Source: Pseudonocardia thermophila (GTDB taxonomy: Bacteria > Actinomycetota > Actinomycetes > Mycobacteriales > Pseudonocardiaceae). From it: a stretch of DNA of 64,000 nucleotides. A program made the position numbers and the translations under genes. Of the stretch, positions 24,049 to 32,712 are shown piece after piece (position 1 is the stretch's first letter; every line of letters begins with the position of its first letter). The notes under the pieces were generated by a model. It did not search any database, was not told the DNA's origin, and was given only the letters and a program-made list of their open reading frames with translations. The DNA lies in NCBI RefSeq assembly GCF_900142365.1, contig NZ_FRAP01000006.1, positions 210,569 to 274,568 on the forward strand, read 5' to 3'.

Positions 24049-24771
24049 TCAGTACCAGGGCCGCGGCAGGGTGATGCCGAACCGCTCCCCCAGCACGGCC
24101 AGCTCTTCGCCCGGTGACAGGACGCGCTCCGGCCGCCCGGTCTGCGTGAAGACCCCGTTGTCCAGCGCGATCCGCCCACCGTCGACGACCAGCACCGCCA
24201 CCCGGTGGGCCCGGAAGTGCGACGCGGGATCGTGCTCCTGGAACCGGCAGCGCGGCGCGAAGTCGGTGAACGCGCGCGGGGTGAGCGTGAAGGTCCAGTC
24301 GCGCTGCCAACCGTCGGCGGTCCGGGTGGCGGTGAACCAGCGGTCGCCCTCGCGGCCGACCATGCGGGGGCCGTGTTCGCCGGCCACGAGCGGCAGCGGG
24401 AGCTCCCACCGTCCGCCCTGGCCGACGTCGGCGAGTACCGGCCCGTCGGCGGTCGCGACGAGCAACCGCATGTGGTCGAACTCAGCCGGCTCGTCGGCGC
24501 TGAACGCCGACAACATCGTCACGTCGTGGCCCAGCGCCCGCAGCAGCGCAGCGAACAGGCCGTTGAGCTCGTAGCAGAACCCGCCCCGGCGCCGACCGAC
24601 GATCTTGTCGTGCAGTTCGCCGACGTCGAAGGAGATGGGGATGCCGAGGTGGATGTCGTAGTCCTCGAACGGGATGGTGCGGGTGTGCGCGGCGTGCAGC
24701 TCGGCGAGCGAAGCGCCGCGGTGCGATCCGATGCGGGCGAGGTAGGCGTCGACCTGCGACGGGGTCAGCAC
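24049..24771 (-). CDS. nat: Arylamine N-acetyltransferase
   Basis: 240 residues from GTG 24771 (VLTPSQVDAYLARIG). The catalytic triad is complete: Cys66 (RRGGFCYELN), His100 (EFDHMRLLV) and Asp115 (LADVGQGG). It transfers acetyl groups from CoA to arylamines or hydrazines; actinobacterial relatives are also linked to steroid catabolism or natural-product release. Length is slightly short of the usual 270-280. It is bracketed by 21-22 bp repeat arrays on both sides and has no operon partner. Confidence 0.93.
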   Translation of the reverse strand: MLTPSQVDAYLARIGSHRGASLAELHAAHTRTIPFEDYDIHLGIPISFDVGELHDKIVGRRRGGFCYELNGLFAALLRALGHDVTMLSAFSADEPAEFDHMRLLVATADGPVLADVGQGGRWELPLPLVAGEHGPRMVGREGDRWFTATRTADGWQRDWTFTLTPRAFTDFAPRCRFQEHDPASHFRAHRVAVLVVDGGRIALDNGVFTQTGRPERVLSPGEELAVLGERFGITLPRPWY

Positions 24772-24812
24772 ACGACAGAGAGTGGCAGGAAGGCCGGCGT
24801 CTGGAGAACCGC

Positions 24813-25052
24813 AACTCGCCGCACGGGCCGCACGACTCACCCGCCCGGACGCGCGACCACCCTTCATACTTCGGCCGACTCACCCTCCCGTTCGGGGCGA
24901 CTCGCCGGGCCGTTCGGGGCGACTCGCCGGGCCGTTCGGGGCGACTCGCCGGGCCGTTCGGGGCAACTCACCGGGCCCTTCGGGGCAACTCGCCGTCGCG
25001 AGAACTCCGACTCGCCGTCGCGGAAACCGCAACTGGCGGGCTCGGATCCCGG
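24813..25052. repeat. Array B: 22-bp tandem repeats, orientation opposite to Array A
   Basis: Three consecutive units are identical (GACTCGCCGGGCCGTTCGGG plus GC; 24899-24920, 24921-24942, 24943-24964). Near-copies lie at 24877-24898, 24965-24986, 24987-25008, 25009-25030 and 25031-25052, with more degenerate ones back to about 24813. The core reads ACTCGCC, the reverse complement of the GGCGAGT core of Array A. It occupies the gap between the GMC oxidoreductase stop and the N-acetyltransferase start. Confidence 0.9.
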
Positions 25053-25061
25053 CCCCGCGGC

Positions 25062-26453
25062 TCAGGCGCCCGCGACGAGGTCCGCGGCCTTCTCCCCGAT
25101 CGCCACGGCAGTGGCGGCCGTGCCCCGCCGCGGCACCGTCGGCAGCACCGACGTGTCGGCCACCCGCAGCCCCTCGATGCCGTACACCCGCAGCTCGGCG
25201 TCCACGACCCGGCCGATCGCGGCCGTGCCGCACATGTGGACGGCCGTGGTGAGGTGGGCGGCGATCCAGCCGTCGAGCCTGTGGTCGACGCCGAGCACGT
25301 CGCCGTCGGGGGCCGTGCGGGTGCCGAGGCCGGCGCGCAGCAGCTCGGCGGCGGTGCGCACGGCGTGCCGCATGCGGCGGCGATCGCTCTCCTCCTGCAG
25401 GTAGCGGTACTCGATGCGGGGCGGGCCGGCCGGATCCGCCGGGTGGAGGGTGAGCTCGCCCCGGCCGTGCGGGAGGCCGAGCGCGCACATGAGGTGCAGG
25501 TCGCCGCCCGCCGCGAAGGGGCGCACGAACTGCAGCACCCACACGTCGCCCGCCGGGTCCGCTCCGGTGTCCAGGTGCAGCGCCGCCTGCGCGATCGGGG
25601 CGTGCGGGTGCGCGGGCGGATCGTCGGTGCGCATCGGCAGGTAGACGGCCGGGTGGTCGGAGAAGCCCTGCCCGACGGGCAGCTCGTGCGGCCCGGCCGG
25701 ACCGATGCCCGAGCGCAGCAGGATCTGCGGGGTGGCGACGGCACCCGCGGCGAGCACCACCTGGCCGGCCTCGACGATCTCCCCGCCGGCCAGCTCCACC
25801 CCGGTCGCCCGGCTCCCCTGCAGCCGCACCCGGGTGACGACGGCGCCGGTGCGCACCCGCACCCGCGGGCCCAGGTAGGCGGTCGCCGCGTCGACGCGCA
25901 CCCCGTCGAGGCTGTTGCTCGGCACCGGCCCGGCGCCGGGCGGGCCGCCGGCGTTCTTGTCCGGCTCGGCGGGGTAGCCGAGCCTCTCGGCGGCGGCGAG
26001 GAACCGGTCCACGGTCGCGTGCCGCAGCTGTCCCGCCGGCCGCCGGACCGGGACCGGCCCGTCCGCGCCGTGCCGCGGCCCCTGCTCGTCGAGGTCTCGC
26101 TCGGCCCGCACGAAGTACGGCAGCAGCTCCTCGTACGTCCAGCCGGGCACTCCCCAGCCGTCGGCGTCGGCGGGCACCGCCCGGGTCCACACCGCCCCGT
26201 TGATCGCCGTGGAGCCGCCGAGCCCCCGCCCGCGCGGGACGACCGCGGGGGTGCCGCGGCGCAGCAGCACCGGGTACGCCCAGTTCCACGGGTGGTCCGG
26301 CAGCGTGGCGGCCAGCGAGCCGACGTCGCGCACCTCCGGCGGACGCTCCGCGGTCCCGGCCTCCAGCAGCAGCACGTCGGCCCCGCGCTCGACGAGCCGA
26401 CCGGCCAGCGCGGAGCCCGCCGCGCCGGCACCCACCACGACGATCTCCGCCAC
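25062..26453 (-). CDS. GMC-family FAD oxidoreductase
   Basis: 463 residues, short for the family (usually about 500-560). The FAD-binding GxGxxG is IVVVGAGAAGSALAGRL at the N-terminus; GLGGSTAINGAVW is the GMC signature; catalytic His is in TTAVHMCGTAAIG. The C-terminal segment PTVPRRGTAATAVAIGEKAADL lacks the usual Asn of choline-oxidase types. Substrate is an alcohol or related compound; mycofactocin-linked GMC proteins are one possible subgroup, but no mycofactocin genes are in view. ATG 26453 chosen because the dinucleotide-binding motif starts at once. Confidence 0.88.
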   Translation of the reverse strand: MAEIVVVGAGAAGSALAGRLVERGADVLLLEAGTAERPPEVRDVGSLAATLPDHPWNWAYPVLLRRGTPAVVPRGRGLGGSTAINGAVWTRAVPADADGWGVPGWTYEELLPYFVRAERDLDEQGPRHGADGPVPVRRPAGQLRHATVDRFLAAAERLGYPAEPDKNAGGPPGAGPVPSNSLDGVRVDAATAYLGPRVRVRTGAVVTRVRLQGSRATGVELAGGEIVEAGQVVLAAGAVATPQILLRSGIGPAGPHELPVGQGFSDHPAVYLPMRTDDPPAHPHAPIAQAALHLDTGADPAGDVWVLQFVRPFAAGGDLHLMCALGLPHGRGELTLHPADPAGPPRIEYRYLQEESDRRRMRHAVRTAAELLRAGLGTRTAPDGDVLGVDHRLDGWIAAHLTTAVHMCGTAAIGRVVDAELRVYGIEGLRVADTSVLPTVPRRGTAATAVAIGEKAADLVAGA

Positions 26454-26546
26454 GACCCGAACCTACGTCGGCCCGGACGGCTCCGGTCGCCACCTGATCG
26501 TGGTACAGCGTTCGCGAGCTCGGCCGACCTCTCCCAAGGTGGAGGG

Positions 26547-26634
26547 GGTGATCGCATCCGGGCGGCCCGCTTCCGTGCACCGGGTGCCCCTCCTCCACGG
26601 GGCACCCGGGCGGACGCTTCCGGATGCGATCACC
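26547..26634. repeat. Nested palindrome between divergent genes
   Basis: Outer arms 26547-26561 (GGTGATCGCATCCGG) and 26620-26634 are exact reverse complements, 15 bp. An inner hairpin GGGTGCCCC (26582-26590)/GGGGCACCC (26599-26607) lies within. It sits between the starts of the GMC gene and the M18 aminopeptidase gene, so it is not a terminator for either; it could be an operator, an RNA structure in a leader, or a miniature repeat. Confidence 0.75.
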
Positions 26635-26712
26635 GCGCCGGTCGGCGACCGGAGCGCACCGGTCGAGGACCCGAGCTCCGGCGGATCACCCCGCAGGGGG
26701 ACCATGACGTAG

Positions 26713-27978
26713 ATGACCGAGCCAGCCGATCCCGCTGCTGCCCTCGCCGCGTTCGTGTCCGCGTCGCCGTCGCCGTACCACGCGGTGGCCGAGGGTGTGC
26801 GCCTGCTCACCGCCGCGGGCTTCACCGAGCACGTCGAGACCGATCCGTGGCCGGACGGGCCCGGTGGGCGCTACCTCGTCCGCGACGGCACGCTCCTGGC
26901 CTGGTACGTCCCCGAGGGCGGGGCCGCGGGACGACCGCTGCGGGTCTACGCCGCGCACACCGACTCCCCCACCCTGAAGATCAAGCCGAAGCCGGACACC
27001 GGTGCGGCGGGCTGGCGGCAGGTCGCGGTCGAGGTCTACGGCGGCGCGCTGTGGAACTCGTGGTTGGACCGCGACCTCGGGGTGGCCGGGCGACTGGTCC
27101 GCTACGACGGAACGTCCGTCCTGGTCGACGTGCACCGGCCGCTGCTGCGCGTGCCGCAGCTGGCGATCCACCTCGACCGCCAGGTGAACCAGGGCCTCAC
27201 CCTCGACCCGCAGCACCACCTGCTGCCCGTGTGGGGGCTGGGCACCCCGGCCGAGGGCGATCTGCTGGAGTTCCTGGCCGGCGAGGCCGGCGTCGATCCC
27301 GCCGACGTCGCCGCGCACGACCTCGTCGTCCACGACGTCACGCCCCCGGCCCGGTTGGGCGAGGACGAGGAGCTGCTCGCCGCGCCCCGCCTGGACAACC
27401 TCGCGTCGGTGCACGCGGGCATCGGCGCACTGCTCGACGCTTCGGCCGCGGGCGACACCGTGCCGGTCTTCGTCGGGTTCGACCACGAGGAGGTCGGCAG
27501 CGCGTCGGCCACCGGCGCGCAGGGCCCGCTGCTGGAGAACGTGCTGACCGCGCTGGCCGGCGGGTTCGACGCCCGCTCCCGCGTGTTCGCGGTCTCCCGT
27601 TGCCTCTCCGTCGACGTCACCCACGCCGCGCACCCGAACTACCTGGAACGGCACGATCCCGATCACCGCGCGCTGCCCAACCAGGGACCTGCGCTCAAGG
27701 TCAACGCGATCCAGCGCTACGCGACCGACGCCCCGGGTGCCGCGGCCTGGCGGCGGGCGTGCCGGAAGGTCGATGTGCCCACGCAGGTGTTCGTCTCGCG
27801 CAACACCGTGCCGTGCGGGTCGACCGTCGGGCCGCTGCTGTCGACGCGGCTGGGCATCCGCACCGTCGACGTCGGCATCCCGGTGCTGTCGATGCACTCG
27901 GCCCGCGAGCTGTGCGGTGTCGAGGACCTGGGCCTGATGCGCGCGGCGGCGGCCGCGTTCCTCACCGACCCGGACTGA
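26713..27978 (+). CDS. M18-family zinc aminopeptidase
   Basis: 421 residues. Metal ligands of the M18 (aspartyl aminopeptidase) family are visible: AAHTDSPT, LDNLASVHA, DHEEVGSASATGA, SVDVTHAAHPNY and MHSARELCGVEDL. It is cytoplasmic and trims N-terminal residues from peptides, in line with the nearby M3 peptidase and proteasome activator. ATG start 26713. It is followed after 22 nt by the MpaB-type gene. Confidence 0.94.
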   Translation: MTEPADPAAALAAFVSASPSPYHAVAEGVRLLTAAGFTEHVETDPWPDGPGGRYLVRDGTLLAWYVPEGGAAGRPLRVYAAHTDSPTLKIKPKPDTGAAGWRQVAVEVYGGALWNSWLDRDLGVAGRLVRYDGTSVLVDVHRPLLRVPQLAIHLDRQVNQGLTLDPQHHLLPVWGLGTPAEGDLLEFLAGEAGVDPADVAAHDLVVHDVTPPARLGEDEELLAAPRLDNLASVHAGIGALLDASAAGDTVPVFVGFDHEEVGSASATGAQGPLLENVLTALAGGFDARSRVFAVSRCLSVDVTHAAHPNYLERHDPDHRALPNQGPALKVNAIQRYATDAPGAAAWRRACRKVDVPTQVFVSRNTVPCGSTVGPLLSTRLGIRTVDVGIPVLSMHSARELCGVEDLGLMRAAAAAFLTDPD

Positions 27979-28000
27979 CCTGCTCGGATCGGAGTCGGGC

Positions 28001-28939
28001 ATGCCGCTGGGACCGGATTCCCTCACCTGGCGCTACTCGGGTGACCACCGCACGTACCTGATGGCGCTGTGGGCCGGGTCCATGCAGAACATGCACCCGT
28101 GGCTGGGTGCGGCGGTCGAGCAGCACTCGCGGTTCTTCACCGAGCGCTGGCAGCGGCTCAACCGGTCGCTCTACCCCATCGACGGCATGGTCTACGACGG
28201 CGACCGCGCCGTCGCCACCGCGCGGGAGGTGCGCGGCTACCACGCGGGCATCAGCGGGTACGACCGGCACGGCAACCGCTACCACGCCCTGGACCCGGAC
28301 ACCTTCTTCTGGGCCCACTCGACCTTCTACATGGCTGCGGTCCTGGCCGCCGACGTGTTCATGGGCGGGCTCGACGAGGCCGACCGGGCCCGCATGTACG
28401 ACGAGTACGTCGAGCTCTACCGCCAGTACGGTATGACGATGCGGCCGGTCCCGCCGACCTACGCCGACTTCCTGGTGTACTGGGACCGCATGTGCACCGA
28501 GGTGCTGGAGGACAACAAGGCCACCCGGGACGTGCTCGACCTGTCCGACCTCGCCAAGCCCCCCGCCGTGCCGTGGCTGCCCGACGCCGTCTGGCGGCTG
28601 GTGCGCCGCCCGATCTCCCGTGCGCTGCTGTGGATCACCGTCGGCCTCTACCCGCCGGCGGTCCGCGAGCGGCTGGGTTTCACGTGGAACGAGCGCGACG
28701 AGCGGCGGCTGCGCCGGTTCGGCCGGGCGCTGAACCTGGTCTGGCACCTGGTGCCGTGGCCGCTGCGCTACCACCCGCGGGCCCGGGCCGGATGGCGCCG
28801 CGCGCGGGGCGAGGAGCCGCCCGACGCCCCGCTCGTGCACACGCCGGACCGGAACCTCCCGCCCGAGAGCGAGCGCGACGATCCCCGCCACTACCACGGC
28901 GCCCGCCGCGTCGCTCCGGCTCGGTGCACCGACGTGTAG
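28001..28939 (+). CDS. Oxygenase MpaB-family protein (DUF2236)
   Basis: 312 residues with the DUF2236 pattern: FTERWQRLNRSLYPIDGMVY, FFWAHSTFYMA, MRPVPPTYADFLVYWD and a C-terminal RLGFTWNERDERRLRRFGR. Members bind haem b through conserved His; latex-clearing Lcp and MpaB belong to this group. The substrate of this one is unknown. It is 22 nt after the M18 gene and may be co-transcribed. No signal peptide is seen; the protein has one or two hydrophobic helices. Confidence 0.88.
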   Translation: MPLGPDSLTWRYSGDHRTYLMALWAGSMQNMHPWLGAAVEQHSRFFTERWQRLNRSLYPIDGMVYDGDRAVATAREVRGYHAGISGYDRHGNRYHALDPDTFFWAHSTFYMAAVLAADVFMGGLDEADRARMYDEYVELYRQYGMTMRPVPPTYADFLVYWDRMCTEVLEDNKATRDVLDLSDLAKPPAVPWLPDAVWRLVRRPISRALLWITVGLYPPAVRERLGFTWNERDERRLRRFGRALNLVWHLVPWPLRYHPRARAGWRRARGEEPPDAPLVHTPDRNLPPESERDDPRHYHGARRVAPARCTDV

Positions 28940-29137
28940 CGGGCTGTGGCAGGCAGTGTGCCAGGCAGCGTCGTGTCGACGAGCTGCTCGGCCCGGCCAT
29001 GATCAGCGCGATCGGCCCCTGGCGGGTCGGCATGTCCTCGATCAGCTCTGCGCCTGCGGTTCCGGACTCCCGCGACGGGCCGACGGCCGCGACGGCGGCG
29101 CCGGACGAGCGTTCTCCGGCGCCGCCGTCCGGAGCTG

Positions 29138-29222
29138 CGGAAGCGGAGGGATTCGAACCCCCGAGTGGTTTCCCACTGCTCGCTTTCAAGGCGAGTGCAT
29201 TCGGCCGCTCTGCCACGCTTCC
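29138..29222 (-). tRNA. tRNA-Ser (anticodon TGA)
   Basis: 85 nt on the minus strand. Acceptor stem GGAAGCG/CGCTTCC, anticodon stem-loop CTCGCCTTGAAAGCGAG with anticodon TGA, a long variable arm (CAGTGGGAAACCACT) and T-arm GGGGTTCGAATCCC. Discriminator G. Decodes UCA and related codons. Confidence 0.96.
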
Positions 29223-29286
29223 GCCCGAAAGCCTACCCACGCGAGCGGCCCCCGCTCCCGGTGTCCGGCCGGTGTGCCGAACCGGG

Positions 29287-29370
29287 CTCGCGCGAGCGAA
29301 CGCCGGACTCGCGCGACCGAACGCGCGACTCGCCAGGGCGAAACGCGCAACTCGCCGTACCCGGACATAC
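29287..29370. repeat. Array C: four degenerate 21-22 bp repeats
   Basis: Units begin at 29287 (GCTCGCGCGAGCGAACGCC...), 29308, 29329 and 29351, each starting (A/G)CTCGCG or ACTCGCC. The stretch ACGCGCAACTCGCC at 29342-29355 is the reverse complement of GGCGAGTTGCGCGT in Array A (23860-23873). The array lies between the tRNA-Ser gene and the YpfJ-type peptidase start. Confidence 0.75.
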
Positions 29371-29443
29371 CGGCGCCCGCCCTGACGTGATGGGATCTCC
29401 CCGGGCGCGCGGCACGAGGCGTGCACCGAGACGGGAGGCAGTG

Positions 29444-30361
29444 ATGCGGTTCGACGAGAGCGCGGATCTGGACACGTCCCGCGTCGAGGACCTGCGCGGC
29501 AGGGGCGGCGGGATGGGTGGCCGCGTCGCGATCGGCGGCGGCGGGATCAGCATCGTCGGCCTGATCATCTACTTCCTGCTCTCCCAGTTCGGGGGCGGCA
29601 ACTTCGCACTGCCCGAGTCGAGCCCCTTCGGCGCGGCCAACTCGATCTCCGACACCAGCGAGGTGGCGCAGGCCTGCCGGACCGGCGCCGACGCCAACCG
29701 CGACATCGCCTGTGAGGCGGTCGGCGTGCTGAACTCGCTCGACGGGTTCTGGACCGACGTGTTCGCCCGCTCGAACCTGCAGTTCCAGCCGGCCCGGACG
29801 CGGTTCTTCAACGGCGCCGTCAGCACCGGGTGCGGCGGCGCCACCTCCGACACCGGCCCGTTCTACTGCCCGGCCGACAACTACATCTACATCGACCTGA
29901 GCTTCTACCAGGAGCTGGAGCAGCGGTTCGGCGCTCAGGGCGGCCCGTTCGCCCGCGCCTACGTGCTCGCCCACGAGTACGGCCACCACATCCAGGCACT
30001 GCTCGGCACCACCGATCGGGTGCGGGCGGGCGACTCCGGCCCCACGTCGTCGTCGGTGCGCCTGGAGCTGCAGGCCGACTGCTACGCAGGTGCGTGGGGC
30101 CACCACGCCACGACCGTGCCGACGGCCAGCGGCCGCCCGCTGATCGTCGACGTCACGCAGGAGGACTTGACCGCCGCGCTCGACACGGCAGCGCGGATCG
30201 GCGACGACTTCATCCAGAGCCAGCTCGCCGGCCGCCGGGTCGACCAGAGCCAGTTCACCCACGGCACCTCGGCGCAGCGGGAGAAGTGGTTCCGCACCGG
30301 CTTCGACAGCGGCAACCCGGCGCGCTGCGACACGTTCGCGCGCGGCGTGGACCTGGGCTGA
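29444..30361 (+). CDS. YpfJ-family neutral zinc metallopeptidase
   Basis: 305 residues from ATG 29444 (MRFDESADLDTSR, with RGRGGGMGGR in the linker). One membrane helix follows at about residues 28-50 (ISIVGLIIYFLL). The catalytic domain has HEYGHH (His177, Glu178, His181) and a downstream ELQADCYAGAW supplying the third ligand. The typical N-terminal RxSxNxEDRRG motif is modified to DTSRVEDLRGRGGG. The protease domain should face outward; substrate unknown. An upstream open frame is longer but crosses the repeat array and is not coding. Confidence 0.92.
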   Translation: MRFDESADLDTSRVEDLRGRGGGMGGRVAIGGGGISIVGLIIYFLLSQFGGGNFALPESSPFGAANSISDTSEVAQACRTGADANRDIACEAVGVLNSLDGFWTDVFARSNLQFQPARTRFFNGAVSTGCGGATSDTGPFYCPADNYIYIDLSFYQELEQRFGAQGGPFARAYVLAHEYGHHIQALLGTTDRVRAGDSGPTSSSVRLELQADCYAGAWGHHATTVPTASGRPLIVDVTQEDLTAALDTAARIGDDFIQSQLAGRRVDQSQFTHGTSAQREKWFRTGFDSGNPARCDTFARGVDLG

Positions 30362-30365
30362 CGGC

Positions 30366-31004
30366 TCACCAGGCGCCGAGCAGCGGAAAGCACGGCTCGG
30401 CGCCCTCGACCGCCGTCGCCCAGGCGGGCCGGACGAACGACGCGCGGTCGAGCAGCATCCGCACGTCGGTCGTGGGCTCGCCGCGGCGCACCACGGCCTC
30501 GGTCCCGTCGGGCCGGTAGCCGAGCTTGCGGGAGATCGCCAGCGACGCCGTGTTCTCCGCTCGGGCGCTCGACCGGGCGGTGCGGGCGCCGAGGTGGTCG
30601 AACGCGAACGTCAGCACGGCGGCGCGCATCTCGGCGCCGTAGCCCTTGCCCTGGTCGGCCATGCCCAGCCAGGAGCCGGTGCACACCTCGCGGAGCACGG
30701 GGAACTCGCGCGCGGACAGGTACTGCAGTCCGATCACCCGACCGCCGGTGCGCACCGCGAACGGCAATGTCCAGCGCTGCGGCGAGAGCTCGGCGCGCAG
30801 CCGCCAGTGGTACTGGAGGATGCCCCGGCCCAGGTAGCGGGGATCGGCGTCGGTCCACTCCTCGCCGAACGGCATCTCCTCCGGTGGGTGGATGCCCCGC
30901 TCCGCCACGCCGACCAGCGCGTACAGGTCCGGGTCGGTGGCCGGCCGCAGCTCCAGCCGCGGGGTGCGCAGCACCAGCCCGCGCAGCGGCCACGGATCGG
31001 TCAT
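30366..31004 (-). CDS. GNAT-family N-acetyltransferase
   Basis: 212 residues of the RimJ/RimL-like type: LRTPRLELRPATDPDLYAL at the start, the CoA-binding GSWLGMADQGKGYGAEM, and NTASLAISRKLGY. Substrate could be a protein N-terminus, ribosomal protein or small amine. It is convergent with the YpfJ-type gene (4-nt gap) and divergent from the quinone oxidoreductase gene. Confidence 0.9.
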   Translation of the reverse strand: MTDPWPLRGLVLRTPRLELRPATDPDLYALVGVAERGIHPPEEMPFGEEWTDADPRYLGRGILQYHWRLRAELSPQRWTLPFAVRTGGRVIGLQYLSAREFPVLREVCTGSWLGMADQGKGYGAEMRAAVLTFAFDHLGARTARSSARAENTASLAISRKLGYRPDGTEAVVRRGEPTTDVRMLLDRASFVRPAWATAVEGAEPCFPLLGAW

Positions 31005-31057
31005 GCCGGAAGGGTGCCGGAGCGCGCCGCGGCGGCTCCACCGATTAGCGTCGGGGC

Positions 31058-32044
31058 ATGCGTGCGATCACGGTGACGGAGCCCGGTGGGCCGGAGGCAC
31101 TGCAGTGGACCGAGGTCCCGGACCCGGGCGCGAAGCCCGGCGAGGTCGTCGTGGAGGTGGTGGCGGCCGGCGTCAACCGCGCCGACATCCTGCAGCGGCA
31201 GGGCCACTACCCGCCCCCGCCCGGGGCCTCGGAGATCATCGGGCTGGAGTGCTCCGGCCGGATCGTCGAGGTCGGCGACGGGGTCGAGGACTGGCAGGTC
31301 GGCGACGAGGTGTGCGCGCTGCTCGCCGGCGGCGGCTACGCGGAGAAGGTCGCGGTGCCGGCGGCGCAGCTGCTGCCCGTGCCGGCCGGGATCGACCTGG
31401 TGACGGCCGCGGGTCTGCCCGAGGTCGCGTGCACCGTGTGGTCCAACGTGATCGACGAAGGCCGGCTGCAGCCCGGCGAGACGTTCCTCGTGCAGGGCGG
31501 CACCAGCGGCATCGGCACGCACGCGATCCAGCTGGCCAAGGCGTACGGGGCGCGGGTGGCGGCGACCGCGGGCGCTCCGGAGCGGCTCGAGCGCTGCCGC
31601 GAGCTGGGCGCCGACATCGCCATCGACTACCACGACGACGTCGCCGCCGAGCTGTTGAAGGCCACCGACGGGCACGGGGCCGACGTCATCCTCGACAACA
31701 TGGGCGCGAAGGCCCTGGCCAACAACATCAAGGCGCTGGCGATGGACGGCCGGCTGATGATCATCGGTTTCCAGGGCGGGACGAAGGCCGAGATCAACCT
31801 CGCCGCGCTGATGGCCAAGCGCGGCAGCGTCACCTCGCTCGGGCTGCGCGGGCGTCCGGTCGACGGTCCGCACGGCAAGGCCCGCGTCGTGGCCGGGGTG
31901 CGGGAGCTGACCTGGCCGCTGGTCGAGAGCGGGCGCGTGCACCCCGTCGTGGCGGGTACGTTCCCGTTGCCCGAGGCGGCGCAGGCGCACGCAGCGCTGG
32001 AGGCCGGTGGGGTCGTCGGGAAGCTGATCCTGACCGCGTCGTGA
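31058..32044 (+). CDS. Zinc-free NAD(P)H:quinone oxidoreductase (QOR/PIG3-like)
   Basis: 328 residues of the medium-chain reductase superfamily. N-terminal MRAITVTEPGGPEALQW and AAGVNRADILQRQGHYPPP match the TP53I3-like quinone reductases. The cofactor loop is VQGGTSGIGTHAIQLA. No structural-zinc Cys cluster. An 11-bp direct duplication (TGACCGCGTCG, 32031-32041 and 32042-32052) covers the stop codon. Monocistronic; probably protects from electrophilic quinones. Confidence 0.92.
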   Translation: MRAITVTEPGGPEALQWTEVPDPGAKPGEVVVEVVAAGVNRADILQRQGHYPPPPGASEIIGLECSGRIVEVGDGVEDWQVGDEVCALLAGGGYAEKVAVPAAQLLPVPAGIDLVTAAGLPEVACTVWSNVIDEGRLQPGETFLVQGGTSGIGTHAIQLAKAYGARVAATAGAPERLERCRELGADIAIDYHDDVAAELLKATDGHGADVILDNMGAKALANNIKALAMDGRLMIIGFQGGTKAEINLAALMAKRGSVTSLGLRGRPVDGPHGKARVVAGVRELTWPLVESGRVHPVVAGTFPLPEAAQAHAALEAGGVVGKLILTAS

Positions 32045-32128
32045 CCGCGTCGTGACAGGCGAGCCCGACGGCGCCCGGCGCCTGCGCCGGAGGCCACCGC
32101 GAACCCCCCCTGGCGATACGGTGGAGAC

Positions 32129-32662
32129 ATGAGCCAGCCTGCAGAGAACGACAACGACCACCAGGTCATGGTCGTCGGACCCGACGGCCGCCCGGTCGGA
32201 ATGGCGTCGCTGCCCAAGGAGGGCGACGAGGGTGAGCAGGGGGTCGGTGCGATGGTGGAGCAACCCGCGAAGGTCATGCGGATCGGCACCATGATCAAGC
32301 AGTTGCTCGAGGAGGTGCGCGCCGCTCCCCTGGACGAGGCCTCGCGGGCGCGGCTCAAGGAGATCCACGAGAACTCCATCAAGGAGCTCGAGGAGGGTCT
32401 CGCCCCCGAGCTGCGCGAGGAGCTGCACCGGCTGTCGCTGCCGTTCACCGACGATGCGACGCCCTCCGACGCAGAGCTGCGGATCGCGCAGGCGCAGCTC
32501 GTCGGCTGGCTCGAGGGGTTGTTCCACGGCATCCAGACGGCGCTGTTCGCCCAGCAGATGGCCGCGCGGGCCCAGCTGGAGCAGATGCGCCGCGGGCTGC
32601 CGGCGGGGATGCAGCAGGGCAGCGACCACGGCTCGGGCCGCGGCACCGGCCAGTACCTGTAG
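32129..32662 (+). CDS. bpa: Bacterial proteasome activator Bpa/PafE
   Basis: 177 residues. The C-terminal GQYL motif is the hallmark that docks into proteasome alpha-subunit pockets and opens the gate without ATP. The body (about 45-155) is a helical bundle (RIGTMIKQLLEEVRAAPLD, LEGLFHGIQTALFAQQM) that forms a dodecameric ring in M. tuberculosis. The presence of Bpa implies a 20S proteasome elsewhere in the genome. It lies 50 nt before wzm but is functionally unrelated. Confidence 0.95.
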   Translation: MSQPAENDNDHQVMVVGPDGRPVGMASLPKEGDEGEQGVGAMVEQPAKVMRIGTMIKQLLEEVRAAPLDEASRARLKEIHENSIKELEEGLAPELREELHRLSLPFTDDATPSDAELRIAQAQLVGWLEGLFHGIQTALFAQQMAARAQLEQMRRGLPAGMQQGSDHGSGRGTGQYL

Positions 32663-32712
32663 GCCGGGGACCGGGCAGAAGGCAGACGTTCGGGCTCCCG
32701 TACTCTCGCACA

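Noticed and set aside
24891..25000. Possible CRISPR array (regular repeats)
   Set aside because: Units are contiguous 22-mers without spacers and no cas genes are near; it is a simple tandem repeat.
29165..29443. N-terminal extension of the YpfJ-type peptidase
   Set aside because: The longer frame begins inside the tRNA-Ser gene and crosses repeat Array C; ATG 29444 gives the normal family start.
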